A stretch of 64,000 nt of DNA. Source: an uncultured Erwinia sp. Lineage in GTDB: Bacteria > Pseudomonadota > Gammaproteobacteria > Enterobacterales > Enterobacteriaceae. The position numbers and the translations under genes were made by a program. The DNA is taken from NCBI GenBank assembly GCA_946221915.1, contig CAMIKG010000014.1:26563-90562 (forward strand), given 5' to 3'. Below the pieces are notes generated by a model. That model was not told the origin of the DNA. It did no database searches and saw nothing but the letters and a program-made list of their open reading frames with translations. Positions 34,962 to 44,419 of the stretch are shown piece after piece (within the stretch, counting starts at the first letter, position 1; each line of letters starts with the position of its first letter).

Positions 34962-36950
34962 TTATTTTTGCGTATTTCCCCCGCTGCGTGACCACTGCCA
35001 CAAAAACCATGGCGCGCCGATAAACGCCGTCAGCAAGCCGGCGGAAAGTGGCCATGGCCAGGCAAGATTGCGCCCCAGCCAGTCTGCCAGCACCAGCAGC
35101 CAGCCGCCAGTCAGCGCCGCCAGCAGCAGTTGCTGACGCAGATTTCGCGCGCCAAGTGTGCGCGCCAGTTGTGGCGCAATGAGGCCGACAAAACTGAGCG
35201 GTCCCACCAGTAAGGTACCGGCGGCGGTCAGCAGCGCGGTCAGCAGCAGGATGAGCAGATTACTGCGCTGCAATCCCAGCCCGAGCGATCGCGCCGTGTC
35301 ACGTCCCAGCCCCAGCAGCGTCAGCCAGCGCTGCAGCAGTAGCGTCAGGGGGAACAGAATCAGCAGCAGAACCAGCGCCAGTTGCGCCATGGGGGCGGTG
35401 ATACCTGCCGTGGAGCCGGTGCTCCAGCTCAGCAACATCATGGCGCGCGGGTCGCCGCTCAGCATCACGATCATGCTGCAGGCGCTGGTCAGGCTGGTCA
35501 GTGCCAGCCCCACCAGCACCATTTTTTGTGCGCTGAAACGGCTGCGCAGGCCGAAGAAAAACAGTCCGCCGATCGCCAGCCCGCTGCCGAGGAAGGCGGC
35601 GGGATACAGCGTCAGCAGCGGCTGGCTGGTCAGCATCACGCTCAGCGTCACCATCAATGCCGCCCCGCTGCTGACACCCAGTAGCTCCGGGCTGGCCATC
35701 ACATTGCCGGTCAGACGCTGGATCAGGACACCCGCGCTCGCCAGCATCGCCCCGGCGCACAGCGCGCCTGTAATACGCGGCCAGCGCCAGTGCAGCAGCT
35801 GCCACTGACTGGCGTCTGGCGGCAGGCGGTTCAGCAACAACGCCCCGGCGAGGGTCAACAGCAGTAACAACAGCATGATGACCATTGCCGGACGCGGATT
35901 GCGCACGGCTAATGGCTCGCCGGGCGCCAGGGAGGGCTGATGGCCATTATCTCGCTGCCGCCAGAGCATCACCAGCAACAGCGGCGCGCTCAGCAGGGCG
36001 GTGACTGCCCCGGCGGGGATTTCCCCTGCCGGGACGGCGAAGCGCTGCGCCAGCTGATCCACGGTCGCCAGCAGCAGGGCGCCAAGGCACGGTGTGGTGA
36101 ACAGCTGGCGTGAAAAACGGCGCACGCCCGCTGCGCGCACCAGCGCCGGGGCGGCAAGACCAATAAAACTGATAATACCGACCTGGCTGGTAATCACGGC
36201 GCTGATCGCCACCGCCAGCGTCAGCGTGAGTAACCGTAATGTGGCGACGCGAATTCCCAGCGCACTGGCGCTGTTCTCTGACACCCCCAACACGGTAAGC
36301 GGCCGTGTCAGCAGGCTGCTGAGCACTGCGGCAACCGGCATCACGCCCAGCAGCAGCCAGGCGCTTTGCCAGCCGCTTTGATTCAGCGCGCCAGCCTGCC
36401 AGCTGAACAGATCGCTGAGGTAGTCATGGTTAAACAGCACCAGCAGGGTATTGAGCGCGTTGCCATACAGGCTGATAACCATGCCCACCAGAATCACGCT
36501 CAGCGGCGCGAAATGCGCGCGCGACGCCAGCAGCCACAGAAGCAGCGCCACCGCCGCCGCGCCGATAAGCGCCACGCCGGGCAGGCCCAGCACCAGCAGA
36601 CCCGGAAAAAAGATCAGCGACGCCGACATCGCCAGGTTTGCCCCGGCCGCCACGCCCAGTGAGGCTGGCTCGGCCAGCGGATTGCGCAGGATCTGCTGAA
36701 ACAGTAAGCCCGCCAGCGCCAGTCCACCGCCACACAGCAGGCTGACCAGCAGCCGCGGCAGGAAACTCTGCTGCAGCACGATGTCCGCCAGCGCGGCAGG
36801 AAAGCGCTGTATCAGTTGCTGATAGTTGCCCAGCAGCAGCGCGCTAAACAGCATCAGCAAGCCTGCGACCAGCAGCAGCGGTAACCTGCCACGCGATGCG
36901 GTGACGCCAGCGGAGGTGTGGTGTGACCCGCCACGGTAAGATTTAGCCAT
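34962..36950 (-). CDS. fhuB: FhuB-like double-length iron-siderophore permease
   Basis: A 662-residue inner-membrane permease made of two fused FecCD-type halves with about 20 membrane segments in total, the hallmark of FhuB (E. coli 660). Each half carries the ATPase-contact loop: FIGLAAPALVRAAGVRRF and FVGLIAPQLARTLGARNL. It would import hydroxamate siderophores with a periplasmic binding protein and FhuC. No FhuC-type ATPase gene is present here. The start overlaps the fhuD-like stop by 8 bp. Confidence 0.9.
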   Translation of the reverse strand: MAKSYRGGSHHTSAGVTASRGRLPLLLVAGLLMLFSALLLGNYQQLIQRFPAALADIVLQQSFLPRLLVSLLCGGGLALAGLLFQQILRNPLAEPASLGVAAGANLAMSASLIFFPGLLVLGLPGVALIGAAAVALLLWLLASRAHFAPLSVILVGMVISLYGNALNTLLVLFNHDYLSDLFSWQAGALNQSGWQSAWLLLGVMPVAAVLSSLLTRPLTVLGVSENSASALGIRVATLRLLTLTLAVAISAVITSQVGIISFIGLAAPALVRAAGVRRFSRQLFTTPCLGALLLATVDQLAQRFAVPAGEIPAGAVTALLSAPLLLVMLWRQRDNGHQPSLAPGEPLAVRNPRPAMVIMLLLLLLTLAGALLLNRLPPDASQWQLLHWRWPRITGALCAGAMLASAGVLIQRLTGNVMASPELLGVSSGAALMVTLSVMLTSQPLLTLYPAAFLGSGLAIGGLFFFGLRSRFSAQKMVLVGLALTSLTSACSMIVMLSGDPRAMMLLSWSTGSTAGITAPMAQLALVLLLILFPLTLLLQRWLTLLGLGRDTARSLGLGLQRSNLLILLLTALLTAAGTLLVGPLSFVGLIAPQLARTLGARNLRQQLLLAALTGGWLLVLADWLGRNLAWPWPLSAGLLTAFIGAPWFLWQWSRSGGNTQK

Positions 36951-37824
36951 GCTGCTGTCCGGTGAGTGCGGCGGTAATCTGACGTGCCAGCATTAACGCC
37001 GTCGCCATGCCGCCAAAAGGAAAGAAATGCTGCAACTCGCGGCTGAATCCCTGCGCCACGGGCGGCAGTTGTTGCCATAACAGGTCGGGCTGGCGCGTCC
37101 GGGTGATGCGCGTCAGCGTGGTGGGCAGCTCGCTGTAAAACAGCCAGTCGCAGTGGGTGGTCGCGACGTGCTCAATGCTCTGCGTCACCAGTCCCATCGG
37201 GCTGACGGGAGTTTGCCAGGCGTTGACCAGCCCCAGCTGGCGCAACACCGCATCCGCCAGGCTGTTGGCGCCATAAATCGTGACGTGTCTGCCGTCCTGG
37301 TTGAGCACCGTCACCAGCACGCTGGCGCCGGCATGCGACCGCAGCCGGGCGCGGTAGCCCGCCATCTCCGCCTCCGCCTGCTGCAGCCACGGTTCAGCAC
37401 TGACGGCAAAACGTTGCGCCAGTGTCTGCGTCCAGTCAGCGAGCGCCTGCCACAGATCGGCGCGTGCCGGATAAACGGGCACGGTCTCCAGCGGCGCAAT
37501 CGTGCGCATCTGCGTCATCAGCGCAGGCGACAGCGCATCACTGATAATCAGCGACGGGCGCAGCGCCTGCAGCAGTTCCAGATTCGGTTCCCAGAATGGC
37601 CCGACATCCTGCACCGATGCCGGCAGCGCCGGTCGGGCGATACGACGACGAAAATAGCCGCTGTCGGAGATCGCCAGCGGCGTAATATTGAGGGTCAGCA
37701 GCGTTTCCGCCGCTGCCCAGTTGATCGCCACAATGCGCGCCGCATCAGGCTGTTGCCCGCGCGCCGCGAAAGGCAGTAACAGCAGCGCCTGCAGGCAGGC
37801 GCGCCGGCTGATGCCGTGGTGCAT
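36943..37824 (-). CDS. fhuD: FhuD-like periplasmic siderophore-binding protein
   Basis: A 293-residue class III substrate-binding protein. The N-terminus has a twin-arginine type signal, SRRACLQALLLLPFAARG, as in E. coli FhuD. Conserved pieces are IVAINWAAAETLLTLNITPL, VGPFWEPNLELLQALRPSLI and CDWLFYSEL. It should carry ferric hydroxamates from the receptor to FhuB. The ATG at 37824 overlaps the receptor stop by one base (TGATG), so the genes are coupled. Confidence 0.88.
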   Translation of the reverse strand: MHHGISRRACLQALLLLPFAARGQQPDAARIVAINWAAAETLLTLNITPLAISDSGYFRRRIARPALPASVQDVGPFWEPNLELLQALRPSLIISDALSPALMTQMRTIAPLETVPVYPARADLWQALADWTQTLAQRFAVSAEPWLQQAEAEMAGYRARLRSHAGASVLVTVLNQDGRHVTIYGANSLADAVLRQLGLVNAWQTPVSPMGLVTQSIEHVATTHCDWLFYSELPTTLTRITRTRQPDLLWQQLPPVAQGFSRELQHFFPFGGMATALMLARQITAALTGQQHG

Positions 37825-40178
37825 CAGAAGTTCAGCTTCAGGCTGCCGATAAAGGTGCGTTCCTGGCCCGGATAGCAACTGGTGTCGCCATCACAGGTGC
37901 CGACATAATGATGATCGAGCAGGTTCTGCACGTTGAAGCCCAGCTGGATATTTTTATTTACCTGATACTTCACCCCGGCATCCACCAGCGCGAAGTTCTT
38001 CACCGGGATGGTATTGGCGTTGTCACCATACATGCTGCCGACGTAGCGTACGCCGGTGCTGAGCATCAGACCGTCCAGCACACCCTGGTGGAAACCGTAG
38101 TTCAGCCAGGCGGAGGCCATATGCTTCGGCACGTTAGCCTGCTGCCTGCCTTTGTCGCCGTTGTTGCTTTCGGTGATCTCGGTTTCGTTGTAGGTGTATG
38201 ACGCCAGCGCATCCAGATTCTCCGTCAGCTGCGCCTGCGCTTCCCCTTCAATGCCGCGGGAACGCACTTCGCCGGAAGCCACCTGATAGCCGGTTGCCGC
38301 GCCATTCAGCAGCTCATTGGTCAGCACATTGGTTTTGGTGATATCAAACGCCGCCAGAGTGAGCAGCAGTTTGCTGTCCGGCTGGTATTTCACCCCCACT
38401 TCATACTGATGTGCCTTGCTCGGATCGAAGGTGCGGTTCTGGCTGTCTGTACCGCTGTTAGGCACAAAGGATTCGGCATAGCTGATATAGGGCGCGAGAC
38501 CGTTATCTGCCTTATACGTCAGGCCTGCGCGGCCGGTCCAGGCATCTTTGTCCACCCATGAGGTGCGGGTGGTTAAGTTGTTTTGCGTGCGCATACTGAC
38601 ATCATCATGGCGTCCGCCAAGGGTTAACAGCCAGTTATCCGTCAGGTGGATCTGATCCTGCAGGTAGATCCCCAGCTGAGCGGTGGTCTGGTCGTTGTTA
38701 TTCAGGGCATAAGTGGGATCGGGAATGTCGAGGCCATACACCGGGTTGTAGATATTCAGCGTCGGGGCGACGGCGCCAAAACGTTTCGCATTGGCGTCCA
38801 GCCAGCTGTAGTCGACCCCCGCCAGCAGCTTATGCACCACGCTGGCGGTGGTGAAGTCGGCCTGCAGCTGGTTATCGACGTTAAAGGCTTTCATATGTTC
38901 GTCGAAACGAATCGCGTTACGCGTCAGCGTGCCGCTGGTGTAATCAACGTTGCCGGAGAGCAGGTTGTTGAGAATGGTATCGGTCTGCCCATAACGCAGG
39001 TTCTGACGTAGCTGGAAGGTGTCGTTCAGCTGATGGCTGAACTCATAGCCAACGCTGTACTGCTCCTGGCGGAAGTGGTTATAGCTGTAGTCGCCAAGCA
39101 GTGTGCCGGTGGCTTTTTTCCCCGGTTCGGTTAATACCGCAATGGTGCCGCCGGAGGTGTCGCGCAGATAATCGGCGCGCAGCGTCAGGCTGGTATCGGC
39201 GCTCGGCAGCCAGCTCAGGGTCGGCGCCAGATAAACGCGATTGTCTTCCACTTTCGGACCATCACGGTACTGGAACTGGGTGTCGCTGGCGCGCGCCAGG
39301 CCGATCACCCGGTACAGCCACTGTCCTTCAGCGTCGATTTTGTCGCTCATGTCGAACTGCGCCTGGCGGCGGTTAAAGTTACCCAGTTGCACTTCCACTT
39401 CGTGCACGCCTTTGGCATCCGGCAGTTTGCTGACGCGGTTGACGATGCCGCCGGCATCACCGAGGCCAAACAGGGTGGAAGAGGGACCGCGCACGATATC
39501 AATGCGCTCCAGCGCATAAGGCTCGGTGCGGAAATAGCTGTAGCTGTTATTCAGCTGACGCAGACCATCGCGGTAATCATTGGTGGTCAGGGCGTTAAAG
39601 CCGCGAATATAGATCCAGTCATAGCCTTTAGGGTCAACGCCGTAGGTTTCTGTCTTTACGCCCGGCACATAGCGCAGCGCTTCGGTCACGCTCTGCACAT
39701 TCTGGTTATCCAGCTGGGCGCGGGTGATGACGGAAACGGACTGCGGTACTTCGATCAGCGGCGTGTCGGTTTTGCTGGCGCTGCTGGTTTGCATTGGCAC
39801 CACGCTGCCGTGGCCTGCGCTGGCGGCAACCGTGAGGGTGTTTTCTCCGGCGGCGAGTGGGGCAATGACGATGGTGTCCTGATTCAGGCGATAACCCAGC
39901 CCGCTGCCGCTGAGCAACTGGTTCAGGGCGCTTTCCAGCGTCATATTGCCCTGCAGCGCGGGCGCGGTTTTCTGCGCCAGACTGTCAGGTGCGGCAATCA
40001 GCTGGACATTCGCCTGCCGTGCCAGCGTATTCAGTGACAGCGCCAGCGACTGCGCGGGTAGCGCTACGGTGAATGTGGCGGCGGCCTGCGTCACCGCCAC
40101 TGGCGCTACCAGTAACGGCAGTAACATCAGTGCGCTGTGCTGTGGCCGGAAAGAACGAAACAAGGTAAAAACTGCCAT
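37824..40178 (-). CDS. TonB-dependent siderophore receptor with signalling (STN) domain
   Basis: A 784-residue outer-membrane receptor. After a signal peptide ending near residue 33, an STN domain (about 35-110, LSLNTLARQANVQLIAAPDS to LGYRLNQDTIVIAPL) marks it as a transducer of the FecA/FpvA/FoxA kind. The plug follows (IEVPQSVSVITRAQL, YIRGFNAL, IVRGPSSTLFGLGDAGG), then a 22-strand barrel ending in phenylalanine (GSLKLNF). The family point to ferrioxamine/ferrichrome/pyoverdine-type ligands; the exact one cannot be read. A Fur-like box lies just upstream. It is in line with FecI/FecR-like genes upstream and fhuD/fhuB-like genes downstream. Confidence 0.9.
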   Translation of the reverse strand: MAVFTLFRSFRPQHSALMLLPLLVAPVAVTQAAATFTVALPAQSLALSLNTLARQANVQLIAAPDSLAQKTAPALQGNMTLESALNQLLSGSGLGYRLNQDTIVIAPLAAGENTLTVAASAGHGSVVPMQTSSASKTDTPLIEVPQSVSVITRAQLDNQNVQSVTEALRYVPGVKTETYGVDPKGYDWIYIRGFNALTTNDYRDGLRQLNNSYSYFRTEPYALERIDIVRGPSSTLFGLGDAGGIVNRVSKLPDAKGVHEVEVQLGNFNRRQAQFDMSDKIDAEGQWLYRVIGLARASDTQFQYRDGPKVEDNRVYLAPTLSWLPSADTSLTLRADYLRDTSGGTIAVLTEPGKKATGTLLGDYSYNHFRQEQYSVGYEFSHQLNDTFQLRQNLRYGQTDTILNNLLSGNVDYTSGTLTRNAIRFDEHMKAFNVDNQLQADFTTASVVHKLLAGVDYSWLDANAKRFGAVAPTLNIYNPVYGLDIPDPTYALNNNDQTTAQLGIYLQDQIHLTDNWLLTLGGRHDDVSMRTQNNLTTRTSWVDKDAWTGRAGLTYKADNGLAPYISYAESFVPNSGTDSQNRTFDPSKAHQYEVGVKYQPDSKLLLTLAAFDITKTNVLTNELLNGAATGYQVASGEVRSRGIEGEAQAQLTENLDALASYTYNETEITESNNGDKGRQQANVPKHMASAWLNYGFHQGVLDGLMLSTGVRYVGSMYGDNANTIPVKNFALVDAGVKYQVNKNIQLGFNVQNLLDHHYVGTCDGDTSCYPGQERTFIGSLKLNF

Positions 40179-40199
40179 TCATCATCCCCAGAAAAGAGT

Positions 40200-40218
40200 T
40201 GTAATAAGAATCATTCTC
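40200..40218. promoter_or_regulatory. Fur box before the receptor gene
   Basis: The 19 bases match the Fur consensus at 14 positions by eye, with AATCATT in the core. It lies 22 bp upstream of the receptor start and should give iron repression of receptor-fhuDB. Confidence 0.7.
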
Positions 40219-40269
40219 TTGTGAAGACGGAATGGCAGCGTAAACCCTGATGTCGCCTGCAAAAAATTT

Positions 40270-41310
40270 TTAAGATTTTTTTCCGCTGCGCGCGGTGGAC
40301 TGGATAATAACCTGATTTCCCTGCTTTTTAGTGACGACGGGCAACACGGCGGGCAGTGCCTTAGCGAAACTGCCCGCTTTGCTGACCTGAAAACTGCCGC
40401 TAATGCACAGCGCGGCGACCTCCGGCGACGCCAGTTGCAGCGGCACTTCGCCATAACGGGCAAACTCCGCCAGCGCCATATCCAGCCGGGTGTTATCAAA
40501 CACAATGCGGTCGTCGCGCCAGGCGGCGACATCATCTGCTGACAGTGCTGGCTGGCGCGTCAGGTTGCCGCTGGCGTCGCTGGTGGCGCGCTGCAGCGCG
40601 TGGAGTACCGTCAGATGCTGCGCCGCCTCGCTGAAGTGTAAGTGCTGCAGCAGACGCCAGCCGTCATACTGCCAGCGGCTGCGCGGACCCACGCGCACTG
40701 CGCCGCTGCTGACCGCCACATCAACGCCGTCACCGCTCATGGAATGAGGCAGATAGCGCAGACGAAATTCGGTGCCGATCACCGTCACCCGCGCCGGTCC
40801 GCTGCTGACGGTAAACGGCTGCTGCGGCAGATGCGCGACCTGGAAGAATGCCTGTCCCTGCTCCATCACCACTTCGCGGCGATGGCCGAAGTAGCGCACC
40901 TGCAGGCGGGTGCCGGCATCAAGGCTAATCTGCGTGCCATCCGGCAGCGCGACCTGGCGCATCTCGCCGCGTGCGGTTTGCCAGCTGGCGCTGTACGTCG
41001 GCGTGGCGAAATAGTCGCGCAGTGGCCAGAAGCCGATCACCAGTAACAGCAGGGTACAGATGACTGCCGGGATGAGCCGACGCCGCTGACGGGCCACGGG
41101 CGATGGACGCAGATGCGCCAGCGCGGCGGCGGGCAGCGTGCTGCTCTCCTGCCACAGCGTGCGCATTTCGTGATATTCCGCCTGATTGGCGGGCTGCGCC
41201 AGCCACTCGGCAAACGCGGCCTGTTCGGCGCGCGTCAGCGTTTGCTGATTCCTGAGCAACCAGTGGACTGCCTGTTCAGCCACCGTCTGGTGCTTATCGC
41301 GACCATTCAT
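40270..41310 (-). CDS. fecR: FecR-type anti-sigma/sigma-activator protein
   Basis: A 346-residue inner-membrane signalling protein. The cytoplasmic N-terminal part (EQAVHWLLRNQQTLTRAEQA, EWLAQPANQAEYHEM) is the DUF4880 sigma-binding region. One membrane segment spans about residues 79-97 (LIPAVICTLLLLVIGFW). The periplasmic FecR domain follows (ARGEMRQVALPDGTQISLDA, VIGTEFRLRYL), then a C-terminal STN-like domain that should touch the receptor signalling domain. It overlaps the sigma gene by 17 bp and lies 91 bp from the receptor start. Confidence 0.9.
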   Translation of the reverse strand: MNGRDKHQTVAEQAVHWLLRNQQTLTRAEQAAFAEWLAQPANQAEYHEMRTLWQESSTLPAAALAHLRPSPVARQRRRLIPAVICTLLLLVIGFWPLRDYFATPTYSASWQTARGEMRQVALPDGTQISLDAGTRLQVRYFGHRREVVMEQGQAFFQVAHLPQQPFTVSSGPARVTVIGTEFRLRYLPHSMSGDGVDVAVSSGAVRVGPRSRWQYDGWRLLQHLHFSEAAQHLTVLHALQRATSDASGNLTRQPALSADDVAAWRDDRIVFDNTRLDMALAEFARYGEVPLQLASPEVAALCISGSFQVSKAGSFAKALPAVLPVVTKKQGNQVIIQSTARSGKKS

Positions 41311-41830
41311 GCTGATCCTCCTGGTGGTTGCCGGATGTGTTCATGGTGCCCTGCTCCTCACGCCAGGCATCGCGACAGGCGCGGCAGGCGAGCATGGCGC
41401 GGATAATATGTTTTTCCACCATATTGGCGGAAATGCCCATCGCGCTGGCGACCTCGTTTTGTGATAAGCCATCAATGCGATGCAGGATAAAGGCTTCGCG
41501 ACAGCGCGGAGGCAGATTTTCAATGGTGGCGACCATACGCGCAACATATTGTTGGTTTTCCATCAGCGCGTCCGGCTGCTGGCTGCCTGGCGCCAGGATC
41601 TCGTCAATATCCAGGTTTGGCTCTGCTTCAGGCGGCTGCTGGCGGTAGCGATCGACCAGCAGATTGCGGGCAATACGGTACAGTAAGCCACGGGGGGAGC
41701 TGACCTGCCAGGGGGACGACAGCGCGCGGCTGAAGGTCTCCTGGGTGAGATCTTCAGCCGTATGGCGATCCTTGAGTTTCCTGGTCAGAAACCTTAACAG
41801 CTCAGCGTAATACTGCTCAAAGGCTGACAC
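41294..41830 (-). CDS. fecI: FecI-type ECF sigma factor
   Basis: A 178-residue ECF sigma factor for iron uptake. Region 2 is visible as LLRFLTRKLKDRHTAEDLTQ and ETFSRAL, and region 4 as LPPRCREAFILHRIDGLSQN followed by EVASAMGISANMVEKHI. The GTG at 41830 has GGGAA upstream and gives VSAFEQYYAELL, a normal FecI start; the open frame extends to 41911 with unlikely residues. The C-terminal tail with four acidic/basic residues beyond region 4 overlaps fecR. A Fur-like box lies 86 bp upstream. Confidence 0.88.
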   Translation of the reverse strand: MSAFEQYYAELLRFLTRKLKDRHTAEDLTQETFSRALSSPWQVSSPRGLLYRIARNLLVDRYRQQPPEAEPNLDIDEILAPGSQQPDALMENQQYVARMVATIENLPPRCREAFILHRIDGLSQNEVASAMGISANMVEKHIIRAMLACRACRDAWREEQGTMNTSGNHQEDQHEWSR

Positions 41831-41915
41831 GATGTTTTCCCGGCGCTGGCGGCGTTGCAGGCAGGTGCAAATAACGACGCTAGTTATAGTTGTGGGGGAA
41901 ATAATAAACACAACT

Positions 41916-41934
41916 GATAATAATTTCTATTTGC
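41916..41934. promoter_or_regulatory. probable Fur box before the sigma factor gene
   Basis: GATAATAATTTCTATTTGC agrees with the Fur consensus at about 12 of 19 positions in an AT-rich stretch between fecI and the convergent end of xylR's neighbourhood. Weaker than the receptor box. Confidence 0.5.
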
Positions 41935-41958
41935 AATTAACCCCTTTTTGCGCCCGGG

Positions 41959-43137
41959 TTATAACGTCACCTCACCAAAGCGTTCGCGATATTCCCCCGG
42001 TGTGCTGGCGTAGCTTTTCTTAAACACGGAGTAAAAGTATTGCAGCGACGGATAGCCGCACATCTGGGAGATTTCGTTAATCGACATTGATGAAGTAACC
42101 AGTAAAGTGCGGGCTTTTTCCAGTTTTTCACTGTGGATCAGTGCATGAATGGTTTCGCCGGTCTCATCCTTAAAGCGTTTTTCCAGATTGGATCGCGACA
42201 TACCGACTGCATCCAGCACCTGTTCCACCTTAATCCCTTTGCAGGCGTTGAAACGGATGTAGTGCATCGCCTGAATCACCGCCGGATCGTGCAGCGAGCG
42301 GTAGTCGGTCGAGCGGCGTTCGATCACTTTCACCGGCGGCACCAGGATGCGTTGCAGCGGCAGCGCCTGTTTATCCAGCAGCCGGTGCAGCAGTTTTGCC
42401 GCCTGGTAGCCCATCTGCCGCGAACCCTGCGCCACCGACGACAAGGCCACCCGCGACAGATAGCGCGTCAGCTCTTCGTTATCGATACCAATCACGCACA
42501 GCTTTTCCGGCACCGGGATTTTCAGATGCTCACACACCTGCAGCAGATGGCGCGCCCGCGCGTCGGTCACCGCGATGATGCCGGTTTGTGGTGGCAGGGT
42601 TTGGATCCAGTCCGCCAGACGGTTTTGCGCATGCTGCCAGTTTTCCGGCGCGGTCTCCATGCCCTGATACACCACGCCCTGATAGCGCTCCTGCGCCACC
42701 AGCTGACGAAAGGCATATTCGCGCTCCTGCGCCCAGCGCTTGCCGCCCGACAGCGGCAGGCCGTAGAACGCGAAGCGGTGTAAGCCTTTCTCTTTCAGAT
42801 GCATAAAGGCGCTGTGCACCAGCGCGGCGTTATCGGTGGCGATATAGTGCACCGGCGGATAATCTTCCGGCCGATGGTAGGAGCCACCGACGCCGACAAT
42901 CGGCACATCCACCTGTTGCAGCAGCTGTTCAATCTGCCGATCGTCATAGTCGGCAATGACGCCATCACCCAGCCATTCGCGAATATTGTCGATGCGGCAG
43001 CGGAAATCTTCCTCGATAAAGATGTCCCAGTCGGTTTGCGACGCCTGTAAATATTCGCCCACGCCCTCCACCACCTGGCGGTCGTAGACTTTATTGGCAT
43101 TGAACAGCAGGGTGATGCGAAAACGTTTTTCAGTCAT
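41959..43137 (-). CDS. xylR: xylose operon activator XylR
   Basis: A 392-residue AraC-family regulator, the same length as E. coli XylR. The N-terminal two thirds is a LacI/periplasmic-binding-like D-xylose domain (ITLLFNANKVYDRQVVEGVG, CVIGIDNEELTRYLSRVALS). The C-terminal pair of helix-turn-helix motifs spans about residues 290-385 (DAVGMSRSNLEKRFKDETGE, INEISQMCGYPSLQYFYSVF). With D-xylose it activates xylA and xylF promoters. It is downstream of xylH, as in E. coli. Confidence 0.96.
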   Translation of the reverse strand: MTEKRFRITLLFNANKVYDRQVVEGVGEYLQASQTDWDIFIEEDFRCRIDNIREWLGDGVIADYDDRQIEQLLQQVDVPIVGVGGSYHRPEDYPPVHYIATDNAALVHSAFMHLKEKGLHRFAFYGLPLSGGKRWAQEREYAFRQLVAQERYQGVVYQGMETAPENWQHAQNRLADWIQTLPPQTGIIAVTDARARHLLQVCEHLKIPVPEKLCVIGIDNEELTRYLSRVALSSVAQGSRQMGYQAAKLLHRLLDKQALPLQRILVPPVKVIERRSTDYRSLHDPAVIQAMHYIRFNACKGIKVEQVLDAVGMSRSNLEKRFKDETGETIHALIHSEKLEKARTLLVTSSMSINEISQMCGYPSLQYFYSVFKKSYASTPGEYRERFGEVTL

Positions 43138-43231
43138 GGCGGTTTTCCCCCGGGATCAGCATGTCATTTCAATAACACGCGGCGATTTCCGGCAGAAAAA
43201 TTTTCGCACGCCCTGTGATCGCCATCGACAA

Positions 43232-44419
43232 TCAGACGCGACGTCGGGTGGCGGAGTCCAGCCATACCGCCAGCAGCAGGATCGCTCCTTTGACGATGTA
43301 CTGCCAGAAGGTGGGCACATCCATCATGCTCATGCCGTTATCCAGCGACGCCATAATGAACGCCCCCATTACTGCGCCCGCGACGCTGCCGATACCGCCC
43401 GCGAGGCTGGTGCCGCCGATAACGCAGGCGGCGATGGCGTCCAGTTCGGCGATGTTGCCCGCCGAAGGCGAACCCGCGCCGAGGCGTGAGCTGAGGATCA
43501 GGCCGGCAATCGCCACCATCAGGCCGTTGATGGCAAACACCGCCAGTTTGGTGCGCGCGACGTTAATGCCGGACAGTCGCGCGGCATCGAGGTTGCCGCC
43601 AATGGCGTAAATGCGGCGGCCAAAGGCGGTGCGCGTCGCCATAAACATGCCGCCCAGCAGCAGCAGCGCCAGAATCAGCACCGGTGTCGGTACGCCGCGA
43701 TAGTCATTCAGCATCCAGATCGCGCCGAGCACGATCACCGCGGTCAGCGCCTGGCGTGCGACCGAGGCGCTGGCGGTGGCGGATTGCGGCAGCCCCATGT
43801 TCTGGCGACGCAACCGCAGCCGCCATTGCCAGACAATAAACAGCAGTAAGCCGAGGAAACCAAAGGCGAAGCCGATGCCGTCTGGCAGGTAGCTCTGGCC
43901 GATTTGCGCCATTGCCGGGCTGGTGGGCGCGACCGTGGTGCCGTTGGTGATGCCGACCAGTACGCCGCGAAATGCCAGCATCCCGGCGAGCGTGACGATA
44001 AACGATGGCACTTTGCGGTACGCCACCCACCAGCCATTCCATGCGCCGAGCAGCAGGCCGAGCAGCAGCGTGACCACGATGGTCAGCGGCAGCGGCCAGC
44101 CAAGCCAGACGTCAAAAATCGCCGCCACGCCGCCGAGCAGGCCCATCATGGAGCCGACAGAGAGGTCAATTTCGGCGGAGATGATGACGAACACCATGCC
44201 TACCGCCAGGATGCCGGTGATTGCCGTCTGGCGCAGCAGGTTGGAGATATTGCGCGCGCTGAGGTACGCGCCGTCGGTCATCCAGGTGAAAAACAGCATG
44301 ATCACCATGATGGCGGCCAGCATCACCAGCACCTGGAAGTTCAGCAGGCGCAGTTTGCCGGTGGAGGCGCTGGCTGCAGGCGAGAGCGGGTTGCGCGATG
44401 TCGGGTTGGTGTTAAGCAT
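43232..44419 (-). CDS. xylH: D-xylose ABC transporter permease XylH
   Basis: A 395-residue BPD_transp_2 (ribose/xylose class) permease with about ten or more membrane segments, e.g. ITGILAVGMVFVIISAEIDL, followed by SVGSMMGLLGG, the conserved family motif. Length matches E. coli XylH (393). The start overlaps the xylG stop by 8 bp, indicating coupled translation of permease and ATPase. Confidence 0.95.
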   Translation of the reverse strand: MLNTNPTSRNPLSPAASASTGKLRLLNFQVLVMLAAIMVIMLFFTWMTDGAYLSARNISNLLRQTAITGILAVGMVFVIISAEIDLSVGSMMGLLGGVAAIFDVWLGWPLPLTIVVTLLLGLLLGAWNGWWVAYRKVPSFIVTLAGMLAFRGVLVGITNGTTVAPTSPAMAQIGQSYLPDGIGFAFGFLGLLLFIVWQWRLRLRRQNMGLPQSATASASVARQALTAVIVLGAIWMLNDYRGVPTPVLILALLLLGGMFMATRTAFGRRIYAIGGNLDAARLSGINVARTKLAVFAINGLMVAIAGLILSSRLGAGSPSAGNIAELDAIAACVIGGTSLAGGIGSVAGAVMGAFIMASLDNGMSMMDVPTFWQYIVKGAILLLAVWLDSATRRRV

